6,474 nt of DNA from Anaerolineaceae bacterium UBA6133 (GTDB lineage: Bacteria; Chloroflexota; Anaerolineae; Anaerolineales; Anaerolineaceae), in the NCBI GenBank assembly GCA_002435825.1, contig DIVL01000076.1, positions 1 to 6,474 on the forward strand, written 5' to 3'. The position numbers were made by a program, and so were the translations under genes. The notes below the pieces were generated by a model that saw nothing but the letters and a program-made list of their open reading frames with translations, was not told the origin of the DNA and did not search any database. Positions 1-6,426 of this stretch are shown one piece after another (within the stretch, counting starts at the first letter, position 1; each line of letters opens with the position of its first letter).

Positions 1-93
1 TAACGACTTTTGAAACGCATACTTTAACATTTCATTTCATGACAGAATTTCCACTTTGTGTTAAGCTTAAGCATATCTGAAAAGAGGTGAATT

Positions 94-573
94 ATGACTG
101 ACTCTCAAGATTTTGTGAATGTTGATCCGGTTGATGTCAAAATTGACAACGACCTAAACGAGTCTCAACCGCATTTGTCAACCAGCGAAGAAAACACACT
201 GGCACTATTTGCCCACCTGTCGATCCTGCTCAACCTGGTGACCGGCGTCCTTGGTTTGGTTCCTGCGCTGGTAATTTATCTTGTCTACAAAGACCGCTCA
301 CGCTATGTGGCGTACCAGAGCCTTCAGGCGATTATTTTCCAACTGGTGTACTTCTTTGGGGCTGCCATCCTGGCTGGTGTTGTTGCTCTTGTTTCCACCC
401 CATTGGTGCTCGTTTGCATCGGTCTTTTTGGTTTGGTTCTGGCACTCCTCCTGGCACTGGTGCCGGTGGGCGCGCTCATCTACGGCATCGTTGCAGCTGT
501 GGAAACCTATCACGGTCGTGACTTCCAATACTGGTTGGTTGGGCAGTGGGTCCGCAAGACTTACGAAGGCTGA
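94..573 (+). CDS. DUF4870 (Tic20-like) small integral membrane protein
   Basis: This 159-residue protein has a hydrophilic, acidic N-terminus (about residues 1-33) followed by a strongly hydrophobic body. Membrane segments are visible at about 37-65, 79-100 and 103-137, and the tail is short and polar. The start of the core (NTLALFAHLS), the glycine- and proline-containing first helix ending in YLVYKDRS, and the segment RYVAYQSLQAIIFQLV match the DUF4870 pattern, in which an 'F/YV..q..QAl.fql' stretch sits between the first two helices. The biochemical role of this family is unknown. The ATG is well placed, with a GAGGTGA ribosome-binding site at 84-90. The 93 bases upstream show no convincing -35/-10 pair. 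A glutaredoxin-like gene follows on the same strand, so the two are probably co-transcribed. I am confident of the gene and fairly confident of the family. Confidence 0.85.
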   Translation: MTDSQDFVNVDPVDVKIDNDLNESQPHLSTSEENTLALFAHLSILLNLVTGVLGLVPALVIYLVYKDRSRYVAYQSLQAIIFQLVYFFGAAILAGVVALVSTPLVLVCIGLFGLVLALLLALVPVGALIYGIVAAVETYHGRDFQYWLVGQWVRKTYEG

Positions 574-587
574 TCAGCGAGCTCTTC

Positions 588-594
588 AGGAAGG
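588..594 (+). promoter_or_regulatory. Ribosome-binding site that decides the glutaredoxin start
   Basis: AGGAAGG lies 8 bases before the GTG at 603. It favours that GTG over the more upstream in-frame GTG at 546, which would make the gene overlap the end of the preceding coding region and would add an N-terminal stretch that glutaredoxins do not need. Confidence 0.6.
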
Positions 595-602
595 CAACCC
601 TA

Positions 603-890
603 GTGGATCCTTCATCACATTCAACATCCAAAGACGGAATCACCGTTTATGGCGTGAAGTGGTGCCCGGATTGCAGGCGAACCAAGGCAGTCTTCGAAGA
701 GGAAAGCGTTCCTTACGTCTGGATCGATATCGATGAAAATAAGCTGGGAGAAAAGTTTGTCCTGGCGACCAACCGCGGCAATCGCAGTGTGCCAACGATC
801 ATTTTTCCGGATGGTTCCATTCTAGTGGAGCCTGGTTCAGGTCAGCTTCGCCGGACTTTAGAGGCTTACAAGACCAAATCTACCGCCTAA
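603..890 (+). CDS. Glutaredoxin / mycoredoxin-like thiol-disulfide protein
   Basis: From the GTG at 603 the product is 95 residues, close to the usual 80-90 of mycoredoxin and NrdH-type glutaredoxins. It has a thioredoxin fold by motif: a first strand ITVYGVKW, the dithiol active site C21-P-D-C24 followed by RRTK, a second strand YVWIDID, and the cis-proline motif S62-V-P64-T leading into IIFPDG. The pattern 'WC..CRR...N.GN.SVPT..FPDG' is typical of mycoredoxin-like proteins. These reduce mixed disulfides in the cytoplasm, in actinobacteria with mycothiol; the thiol partner here is unknown. The CPDC centre differs from the CPYC and CGYC of classical members, but fits variants annotated as glutaredoxin-family. 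An in-frame GTG at 546 would extend it to 114 residues and is less likely. The gene ends in a 4-base tail-to-tail overlap with the next gene, with no clear terminator between. Confidence 0.85.
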   Translation: MDPSSHSTSKDGITVYGVKWCPDCRRTKAVFEEESVPYVWIDIDENKLGEKFVLATNRGNRSVPTIIFPDGSILVEPGSGQLRRTLEAYKTKSTA

Positions 891-1144
891 GCGCTCAAGC
901 GCCGGCGTGCTTTTTGTGCCAACACAGCAATGCTGACGGAGAGCGCGCCAGCAAACAAAACCCCGAAACTCGCGACGAGGATTGCTCCAATAGACCGGCG
1001 CAACTCAAAAATACGCGAGTTTATTAGTTGATCCCTCAAGGATTTCACATAAGTGGAGCGCGGTTGCTGATGCCCCAATAACTGGGAAAACCGTTCTTCC
1101 AACTTTTGGAGGTCATAATCTCTAAGAAAATTTTTATCGTTCAT
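887..1144 (-). CDS. Small single-pass membrane protein downstream of an ECF sigma factor
   Basis: This 85-residue protein begins 29 bases after the sigma-factor gene stops, on the same strand, so the two are almost certainly one transcript. About 50 soluble residues come first, with a likely amphipathic helix (LEERFSQLLG) and a 'PRSTYVKSLRDQL' stretch. One hydrophobic helix follows at about 51-76, then a basic tail (QKARRR). I recognise no named family, and there is no zinc-binding HxxxCxxC anti-sigma motif. In Chloroflexota and Actinobacteria, ECF sigma genes are often followed by short proteins carrying a 'P...Y...LR..L' segment before a single helix, so a membrane-tethered regulator of the sigma factor is a reasonable inference but is not shown. 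The ribosome-binding site is weak, which suggests translational coupling or low expression. Topology is ambiguous because basic residues flank both ends of the helix. Confidence 0.7.
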   Translation of the reverse strand: MNDKNFLRDYDLQKLEERFSQLLGHQQPRSTYVKSLRDQLINSRIFELRRSIGAILVASFGVLFAGALSVSIAVLAQKARRRLSA

Positions 1145-1173
1145 TTCACTTAATTTAACGCAATTGTCTTTCT

Positions 1174-1737
1174 TTAGATACGCGGGTTTTCCAACTCTTT
1201 TACCCGATCGCGCAGTTCAAGCAGAGTTCGGTGATAAAGGCTCTTTATCGCGCCTTCTGTCTTGCCAAAAATGAAACTGATCTCCTGATTTGTCAGGTTT
1301 TCAACGAATTTGAGCAGCAACAACTCTCTTTTTTGCGGGCTGAGATCGTTTATGATGCCCAGCAGGAAGTCGTTCTCCTGAATTTGTTGCATTCTCAATT
1401 CAGGGGTAGGATATTTGCTTGTATCTGGCAAGGTGAGATTTTCAATGGATATTTCTCTTGTACGCAGCCCGTCGCGATGGTAATTAGCAACCAGATTGTG
1501 CGCAATGCGGTAAAGCCAGGCGGAAAAGGGCAAGCCCATATGCTTATAACCACCGATGCTTTTTAATGCCTTAAAAAAGACTTTGGAGGTTAAATCTTCC
1601 GCATCATTGGTATTGCCCACCCGAAAATAAATATAGTTGTAGATCCGTTCAACATAACGCTCGTATAAGACGCCGAAGGCTTCAGGATCTGTTCGGGCAA
1701 GATTGATCAGGCTTACTTCATCGTATTCTTGAGTCAT
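1174..1737 (-). CDS. ECF-type RNA polymerase sigma factor (sigma-70 family)
   Basis: This 187-residue protein has the two-domain layout of extracytoplasmic-function sigma factors. Sigma region 2 spans about residues 20-90. It includes the region 2.2 core DAEDLTSKVFFKAL (45-58), which binds the polymerase, and FSAWLYRIAHNLVANYHR (71-88), which covers -10 recognition and melting. A linker with a 'YPTPE' motif follows. Sigma region 4 spans about 124-180, with LSPQKRELLLLKF and the helix-turn-helix NQEISFIFGKTEGAIKSLYHR for -35 recognition. No extra C-terminal domain is present. The ATG has a good ribosome-binding site, GGAAGG, on the minus strand at 1748-1743. A small membrane protein follows and may be its regulator. 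The gene is divergent from the glyA-gcvT fusion, so it could influence that promoter, but the sequence alone does not show this. Base composition looks somewhat more AT-rich than in the fusion gene. Confidence 0.93.
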   Translation of the reverse strand: MTQEYDEVSLINLARTDPEAFGVLYERYVERIYNYIYFRVGNTNDAEDLTSKVFFKALKSIGGYKHMGLPFSAWLYRIAHNLVANYHRDGLRTREISIENLTLPDTSKYPTPELRMQQIQENDFLLGIINDLSPQKRELLLLKFVENLTNQEISFIFGKTEGAIKSLYHRTLLELRDRVKELENPRI

Positions 1738-1756
1738 AGGGACCTTCCAGAGTCTG

Positions 1757-1762
1757 ATTATA
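1757..1762 (-). promoter_or_regulatory. Candidate -10 box for the sigma-factor gene
   Basis: On the minus strand a perfect TATAAT reads from 1762 to 1757, about 20 bases before the sigma-factor ATG. It would give a very short leader holding just the ribosome-binding site. At 17-base spacing the -35 position reads AAAACA, a poor match. A TTGACT further upstream (minus strand, 1794-1789) is 26 bases away, too far for a standard pair. The sigma factor may instead use its own promoter type, which I cannot identify here. Confidence 0.3.
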
Positions 1763-1871
1763 TACTAAGCTTTATCTCCTGTTTTAACAGTCAATACACT
1801 CGCTTTAGGGTACAATAATCATGATGGGACACTATGGCAAATCAACAAAAAACATATGCGCCAATCGTATT

Positions 1872-1900
1872 TTGATTCCTGTCTCTTACGCACCTATCTA
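1872..1900 (+). promoter_or_regulatory. Weak candidate promoter for the glyA-gcvT fusion unit
   Basis: TTGATT (1872-1877) and TATCTA (1895-1900) are separated by 17 bases, giving partial matches to the housekeeping -35 and -10 boxes. Transcription would start near 1907 and leave a leader of about 75 bases before the ATG at 1981. The rest of the 243-base divergent spacer shows no conserved glycine or tetrahydrofolate riboswitch sequence. A short inverted repeat (CTGTT-tt-AACAG, 1779-1790) is the only other symmetric element I noted. Confidence 0.22.
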
Positions 1901-1980
1901 CCCAACTTTTACGTTTTCAGAACAGGCTTACTCCAGACTGTATCTGCGTATCTTATCCTCCGATCAAAAGGAATTAAACT

Positions 1981-4900
1981 ATGAGTGATTTTCTGTTCAA
2001 GAAAGATGTTGATATTTATGATCCCAACGTCAACGGACTGGTGGAGTTCGAATCTGAACGCCAGGCGCGTCGTCTGATCATGATCCCCAGTGAGAGCATC
2101 GCCCCCAAGGCTGTGCGCGACCTGCTGGCTTCACCATTCACCAATATCTATGCCGAAGGCTATCCCCGCCCCGAAACCCGTTATCAGGACGAAGACACCA
2201 TCATGGATTACGCCTACCAACTTGGGCGCTACCGCCGTCACAGTGACCCCCGCTACTACAAAGGAGTCGAATACGTGGATATGTTGGAAGCCCTCGCTCG
2301 CCGGCGTGCGGCGGAGCTCTTTGCTGCCAACGACCTCAACGCTGACGATCTTTGGGTGAACGTCCAACCGCTTTCCGGTGCCCCAGCCAACACGGCTGTT
2401 TACACCGCGCTCATCCAGCCAGGCGATGCCATTTTGGGTATGGATCTTCTGGTTGGTGGTCACCTGACCCACGGTTCACCCGTTAATCGCTCTGGGCTGT
2501 TCTATAATGCCTTCCACTATTCCGTGGACCCCGTAACTGAGCGCCTGGACTACGACAAGATCCTTGAGCAGGCAAAAGCCTGCAAGCCCAAGGTGATCGT
2601 GGCGGGTTATACCTCCTTCCCCTGGATCCCTGACTGGCAAAAGTTCCGCGATATTGCGGATGAAGTCGGTGCCTGGCTGCTGGCGGATGTTTCGCATATT
2701 GCCGGTTTGATCGCCGCCAAAACAGTCCCCTCCCCGATCGGAATTGCCGATGTTGTCAGCTTCACAACCCACAAAACTCTCTGCGGTCCCCGCGGCGCTG
2801 TTTTGATCGCCCATGACCGGGAACTTGGTGAACAGATCGACAAAGGCGTCTTCCCTGGTGAGCAAGGCGGTCCGCACGTTAACACCATTGCCGCTATGGC
2901 ACTCACCTTCAAACTTGCTAAAACAGAGCAGTTCATAGAATTGCAGAAACAAACCCTGCGCAATGCCGCCGCCTTGGCAGACCACTTCAAAAAACTGGGC
3001 TTGCGTGTTCCTTACGGCGGCACGGACAGCCACATGTGCCTGATCGATTGCAAGTCATACAAAAGCCCGAATGGCATCCCGCTCAATGGGGATATGGGCG
3101 CGAGAATTCTCGACCTGGTTGGCATCGTGGTCAATCGCAACACCATCCCAGGCGATCGCTCAGCCATGACCTCCACGGGCATCCGCATGGGCGCAACCTG
3201 GCTGACACAGCGCGGTTTTGTTGAGAAGGATTTCACCAACATTGCAGAGTTGATCCACGAAGTATTCAGCGCGACAATTCCCTATCACATGATAGGTCGC
3301 TCGGGTAAGCTCACGCGTGCCAAAGTCGATTTTTCGACAATCGGTAAAGTGAATACGGCAGTTCGCGCCATGGCAGATGCAAAACCTGCCATGGATGACA
3401 TTCACCAGCGCCATGGCTATCCGCACTATTTTTACGATCAAGATCACCCTCGCCAGGGTATTGGCGCGCTAATGGTCACCGGTGAGAATGTGCGCGCCTT
3501 CCTCAACTACACCATGACCAGCGACGTCGAAGCCCTCGAACCGGGGGATTCACAATTGACCATGATGCATACCACCAACGGCGACATCGAAGGCATTCTG
3601 ACCTGCAACGAATGCAAGCGTTTCACCTTGACTGTGCCGGCAGAAAAACTCGGTTTGGCAGGTAGCTGGTTGGTGGGCATTTCAAGCGCCTTTATTTACT
3701 ATGATCCTGATCTCACTCAGAGAATTCCAGGCCCCATTTCAATCCTGAAAGCCGATCCGGTTTGGGTTAAACCCGAAAATGAAAGGGTTGACCTGCGCAA
3801 GCCGTATTTCGTCGGCATGCCTTCGGATGTAAGCCTGCCTGGATTGCCTGAATTTGCCTGGGTGGAGCCTGAAGAAGAAGGTCTGAAGCACACACCTTTG
3901 TTCGAAAACCATGTTGCCCTGGGTGCAAAAATGAGTGGTTTTGCTGGCTGGGAGATGCCGCTGTGGTATTCCTCCGTTCTGCAGGAGCATCTCGCCACCC
4001 GTCATGCGGCTGGTCTGTTCGATGTGACACACATGGGTGTCTTCCAGGCTGAAGGACCAGATGCCGCGGTATTTCTGGATGTGGTCTGCGGCAACGACAC
4101 GATGTCCCTCAAGATTGGAAGCTCGCTCTACACCCATTTCATGGATCCGCATGCCAACGTGATTGATGACTTGCTGGTGTATCGCCGAGATACTGACAAA
4201 TACCTTGTAGTAGTTAACGCTGCCAACGAAGCTAAAGACTGGGCTTGGTTAAACGCAGTTCGGAACGGTGAGGTCATGGTAGACCCCGACCGTCCCTGGG
4301 TGCGCGCGCCTGGCCGCAAAGTAATCCTGCGCAACCTCAAAGACCCCAAGGAGGGCGAAGATCAACTGGTGGATATTGCCCTGCAAGGTCCACTCAGCCG
4401 CGAAATCCTGCTCAAACTGGCTGATCCCGCTGAAGAGCGCCGTATCCGCCGCTTGCACCGAACTCAGCTCTGTGAATCCGTTCTGGATGGCATGCAGGTG
4501 GTCGTTTCGCGTACTGGTTACACCGGTGAGCCGATGTGTTTTGAGCTTTTCGTCCACCCGGACAAGGCGGTCAAACTTTGGAATGCCCTGCTTGAGGCTG
4601 GCAAACCTCTTGGGCTTGAGCCTTGTGGGCTTGGCGCGCGCGACTCACTGCGCACGGAAGCCGGTTTGCCTCTCTATGGGCACGAAATGGGCGGAGATCT
4701 GAATTTGACAATCGGCGAAGCAGGCTTTTTGCCCTTCTTGAAACTAAACTCTGCCTGGTTCATCGGCAGAAAAGCCTTTGTTGAGCGCGAAGAAAAACGG
4801 ACTCGTGTCGTGGCGCGCTTCCGCTTTGACGAAAAAGCTGTTCGCATGGCGCACCACGGCGATCCCGTCTGCGACCTCAAAGGACGCATGGTGGGCGTTG

Positions 4901-5103
4901 TTACCAGCTGTGCGATTGACCAGGAAGGCTATCTCACCGGACAAGCCTTCGTGGATAAAAAGGTGGCTGTGGAAGGCACCAGGGTCTTCATCTTCCAGAA
5001 TGCCCCGGATTGGAGACAAAAACCCCCTGCCGAACTCACACACGGCGATCGGGTTGCACTTCCAGGTGCAGCAACAATCATCAGCCGGTTCTTGAAAATC
5101 TAA
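1981..5103 (+). CDS. Fused serine hydroxymethyltransferase-aminomethyltransferase (GlyA-GcvT)
   Basis: One uninterrupted 1040-residue frame carries two enzymes of glycine/one-carbon metabolism. Residues about 10-465 are serine hydroxymethyltransferase (serine + tetrahydrofolate to glycine + methylene-tetrahydrofolate). Visible are SES (37-39) and YAEGYP (57-62), GGHLTHGSPVN with PLP-stacking His161, Asp236 and His239 in ADVSHIAGL, the PLP lysine K265 in TTHKTLCGPRG, and the carboxylate-binding Arg402 in GIRMG. Residues about 638-1040 are the glycine-cleavage T-protein: FAGWEMPLWY, DVTHMG, the catalytic Asp pair 729-730 in VIDDLLVY, ALQGP, SRTGYTGE (843-850) and CGLGARDSLRTEAG (882-895). The C-terminal T-protein barrel starts near 941 and includes GRMVGVVTS. 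Between the enzymes lies a segment with a degenerate T-protein-like stretch (separate entry). The GlyA part has a net insertion of about 26 residues at 63-90. AAGGA (1968-1972) precedes the ATG by 8 bases. The product is presumably cytoplasmic. The aminotransferase gene downstream is probably in the same operon. I see no internal start with a ribosome-binding site for a separate GcvT. Confidence 0.93.
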   Translation: MSDFLFKKDVDIYDPNVNGLVEFESERQARRLIMIPSESIAPKAVRDLLASPFTNIYAEGYPRPETRYQDEDTIMDYAYQLGRYRRHSDPRYYKGVEYVDMLEALARRRAAELFAANDLNADDLWVNVQPLSGAPANTAVYTALIQPGDAILGMDLLVGGHLTHGSPVNRSGLFYNAFHYSVDPVTERLDYDKILEQAKACKPKVIVAGYTSFPWIPDWQKFRDIADEVGAWLLADVSHIAGLIAAKTVPSPIGIADVVSFTTHKTLCGPRGAVLIAHDRELGEQIDKGVFPGEQGGPHVNTIAAMALTFKLAKTEQFIELQKQTLRNAAALADHFKKLGLRVPYGGTDSHMCLIDCKSYKSPNGIPLNGDMGARILDLVGIVVNRNTIPGDRSAMTSTGIRMGATWLTQRGFVEKDFTNIAELIHEVFSATIPYHMIGRSGKLTRAKVDFSTIGKVNTAVRAMADAKPAMDDIHQRHGYPHYFYDQDHPRQGIGALMVTGENVRAFLNYTMTSDVEALEPGDSQLTMMHTTNGDIEGILTCNECKRFTLTVPAEKLGLAGSWLVGISSAFIYYDPDLTQRIPGPISILKADPVWVKPENERVDLRKPYFVGMPSDVSLPGLPEFAWVEPEEEGLKHTPLFENHVALGAKMSGFAGWEMPLWYSSVLQEHLATRHAAGLFDVTHMGVFQAEGPDAAVFLDVVCGNDTMSLKIGSSLYTHFMDPHANVIDDLLVYRRDTDKYLVVVNAANEAKDWAWLNAVRNGEVMVDPDRPWVRAPGRKVILRNLKDPKEGEDQLVDIALQGPLSREILLKLADPAEERRIRRLHRTQLCESVLDGMQVVVSRTGYTGEPMCFELFVHPDKAVKLWNALLEAGKPLGLEPCGLGARDSLRTEAGLPLYGHEMGGDLNLTIGEAGFLPFLKLNSAWFIGRKAFVEREEKRTRVVARFRFDEKAVRMAHHGDPVCDLKGRMVGVVTSCAIDQEGYLTGQAFVDKKVAVEGTRVFIFQNAPDWRQKPPAELTHGDRVALPGAATIISRFLKI
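3463..3672 (+). other. Degenerate GcvT N-terminal-like module inside the fusion protein
   Basis: Residues about 495-564 lie between the two enzymes. They align by eye with the fusion's own T-protein region 686-757, at a constant offset of 191 for about 40 residues. Shared positions include G495/G686, G501/G692, F507-L508/F698-L699, D515/D706, L519/L710, G522/G713, S524/S715 and T527/T718. After two one-residue gaps, RFTLTV matches KYLVVV and W563-L matches W756-L. TSDVEALEPG resembles the T-protein TNDV..L..G motif. Where the active copy has the Asp pair (729-730), this one has Glu537-Gly538, so it is probably non-catalytic. It also carries a CxxC (Cys542, Cys545). This could be a duplicated fragment acting as a spacer, a folate-binding or a dimer-contact module. 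Identity is low, so the homology is an inference. Confidence 0.5.
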
Positions 5104-5138
5104 GCCGGAAGCATTAGAAAAAAGGAGAAAATAAAATA

Positions 5139-6359
5139 ATGCCAACACCCTGGGAACTAAGATTTGCTCATCGAACTGAAGGTATGAAGAGTTCATTCAT
5201 CCGTGAACTCCTGAAGGTTACCAACCAGCCTGACGTCATCTCTTTCGGCGGAGGATTTCCTGCTGCTGAGCTCTTCCCTATTGAACATATGCGGGCTGCT
5301 TGTGATAAAGTTCTGACCGAAAAAGGGCGCAAAGCCCTGCAGTACACGACCACTGAGGGCTACAACCCTCTGCGTCAGTGGATTGCGGATGATGTAAAAG
5401 CCAGTGGCATCGAAGTCACTCTAGACAACATCATGATCACTACGGGTTCGCAGCAAGCGCTCGATTTTGTCGGTCGCATCTTCATCAACCGCGGTGATCG
5501 CATCCTGACCGAATCTCCGACCTACCTTGGTGCCATCCAGGCGTGGAACGCCTATGGTCCGCAGTATGTAACCGCAGATACCGACGCAGACGGTATGGTT
5601 ACTGATAATCTCGAAGATCTTATCAGGCAAAACGTCAAATTCATGTATGTGCTGCCAAATTTCCACAATCCGCTGGGTGTCACGCTTTCTCTCGAACGGC
5701 GAAACCGGTTAATTAAGCTTGCCAACCGCTACAATGTGCCGATGATCGAAGATGATCCGTATGGCAAGCTGATTTTTGAAGGCGAGATGCTGCCGCCGAT
5801 GGCTGTGCTGGACGCAAAGTATCATGAATGTGAGCATTCGACGTTTGACGGAAACGTTATTTACACCAGTACCTTTTCAAAAATTCTTGCCCCGGGACTG
5901 CGCATTGGCTGGGTGATTGCTCCTGCTGAAGTGATCAAAAAGATGGTCCAGGCAAAACAAGGCGCGGATCTGCAGTGTTCCACCTTCGACCAGTACGTCG
6001 CGTACGAACTGGCAATTGGGGATTGGCTGCCTGGGCATATTGAAACTATCCGGCGCGTTTACAAGGAACGGCGCGATGCCATGATCCAGGCGTTTAAAGA
6101 CTTCATGCCTGAAGGCACCACCTGGACTACCCCCCGCGGTGGTCTGTTCCTCTGGTTGAGCCTACCCGAAGCCTGCGACAGCCTCGAACTCTTCCCCAAA
6201 GCCGTGGAAGAAAAGGTCGCCTACGTGCCTGGAATGCCATTCTACCCAAATGGCGGTCCAAAGAACACCATGCGACTGAACTTCTCTGCCGCCAATCCTG
6301 AAACCATCCGCGAAGGCGTCCGCCGCCTTTCCGTGATGATCAAGAAAAGCATGGAATAA
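5139..6359 (+). CDS. PLP-dependent aminotransferase, class I/II, LysN-like
   Basis: This 406-residue enzyme has the normal length for fold-type I aminotransferases and no N-terminal GntR-type DNA-binding domain, so it is an enzyme rather than a MocR regulator. Motifs in order are: ISFGGGFPAAELFP near the N-terminus, GSQQALD for phosphate binding, NFHNPLG with the PLP-contacting Asn177, EDDPYG with Asp205 and Tyr208, the PLP lysine K248 in STFSKILAPGLRIGW, and the substrate-carboxylate Arg379 in MRLNFS. The set resembles LysN/2-aminoadipate transaminases, which often accept several amino acids (aminoadipate, aromatic and branched-chain). The true substrate is not readable. The gene begins 35 bases after the GlyA-GcvT fusion with ribosome-binding site AAAGGAG at 5121-5127, 11 bases before the ATG, so the two genes are probably co-transcribed. 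A role in supplying glycine from glyoxylate or in processing serine is attractive from context, but is only inference. Confidence 0.9.
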   Translation: MPTPWELRFAHRTEGMKSSFIRELLKVTNQPDVISFGGGFPAAELFPIEHMRAACDKVLTEKGRKALQYTTTEGYNPLRQWIADDVKASGIEVTLDNIMITTGSQQALDFVGRIFINRGDRILTESPTYLGAIQAWNAYGPQYVTADTDADGMVTDNLEDLIRQNVKFMYVLPNFHNPLGVTLSLERRNRLIKLANRYNVPMIEDDPYGKLIFEGEMLPPMAVLDAKYHECEHSTFDGNVIYTSTFSKILAPGLRIGWVIAPAEVIKKMVQAKQGADLQCSTFDQYVAYELAIGDWLPGHIETIRRVYKERRDAMIQAFKDFMPEGTTWTTPRGGLFLWLSLPEACDSLELFPKAVEEKVAYVPGMPFYPNGGPKNTMRLNFSAANPETIREGVRRLSVMIKKSME

Positions 6360-6379
6360 ACCTAAATCCTTCTAATGAT

Positions 6380-6417
6380 AAAAGAGACCGGTCACAAAAC
6401 CAGTCTCTTTTGCTTTT
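6380..6417 (+). terminator. Rho-independent terminator after the aminotransferase gene
   Basis: AAAAGAGAC (6380-6388) pairs perfectly with GTCTCTTTT (6403-6411). After one C/A mismatch the stem continues with GG/CC around an 8-base loop (6392-6399). The stem's T-rich end runs into GCTTTTT (to 6418). It starts about 20 bases after the stop codon. The A-tract on the left side means it could also act on transcripts arriving from the right. Confidence 0.85.
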
Positions 6418-6426
6418 TGGTTGAAT

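Noticed and set aside
61..70. TTAAGCTTAA palindrome before the DUF4870 gene as an operator
   Set aside because: A 10-base AT-rich palindrome can easily arise by chance, and no matching copy or clear promoter is visible nearby.
546..602. N-terminal extension of the glutaredoxin from the GTG at 546
   Set aside because: It would overlap the preceding gene, lacks its own ribosome-binding site and adds residues outside the fold. The GTG at 603 has AGGAAGG at good spacing.
281..736. 151-codon plus-strand frame across the DUF4870 and glutaredoxin genes
   Set aside because: It overlaps two recognisable genes in another frame, and its translation is rich in Trp, Arg and Ser with no family-like motif.
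1231..1566. 111-codon plus-strand frame antisense to the sigma factor
   Set aside because: It lies wholly inside the clearly recognisable sigma-factor gene on the other strand and has no ribosome-binding site or recognisable motif.
1738..1980. Possible glycine or tetrahydrofolate riboswitch ahead of the GlyA-GcvT gene
   Set aside because: I looked for the conserved paired-aptamer and folate-aptamer sequence patterns and found none. The stretch is AT-rich with no strong stems and no terminator-like hairpin.
2476..3033. 185-codon minus-strand frame inside the GlyA part
   Set aside because: It is a by-product of codon use in the strongly conserved GlyA coding region; there is no independent signal.
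3817..3819. Internal ATG (Met613) as a separate start for GcvT
   Set aside because: There is no ribosome-binding site upstream, and the reading frame is continuous from GlyA through the linker, so a single fused product is simpler.
4744..5196. 150-codon minus-strand frame across the end of the fusion gene and the aminotransferase start
   Set aside because: It is antisense to the conserved T-protein C-terminus and to the clear ribosome-binding site of the next gene, with no recognisable protein features.
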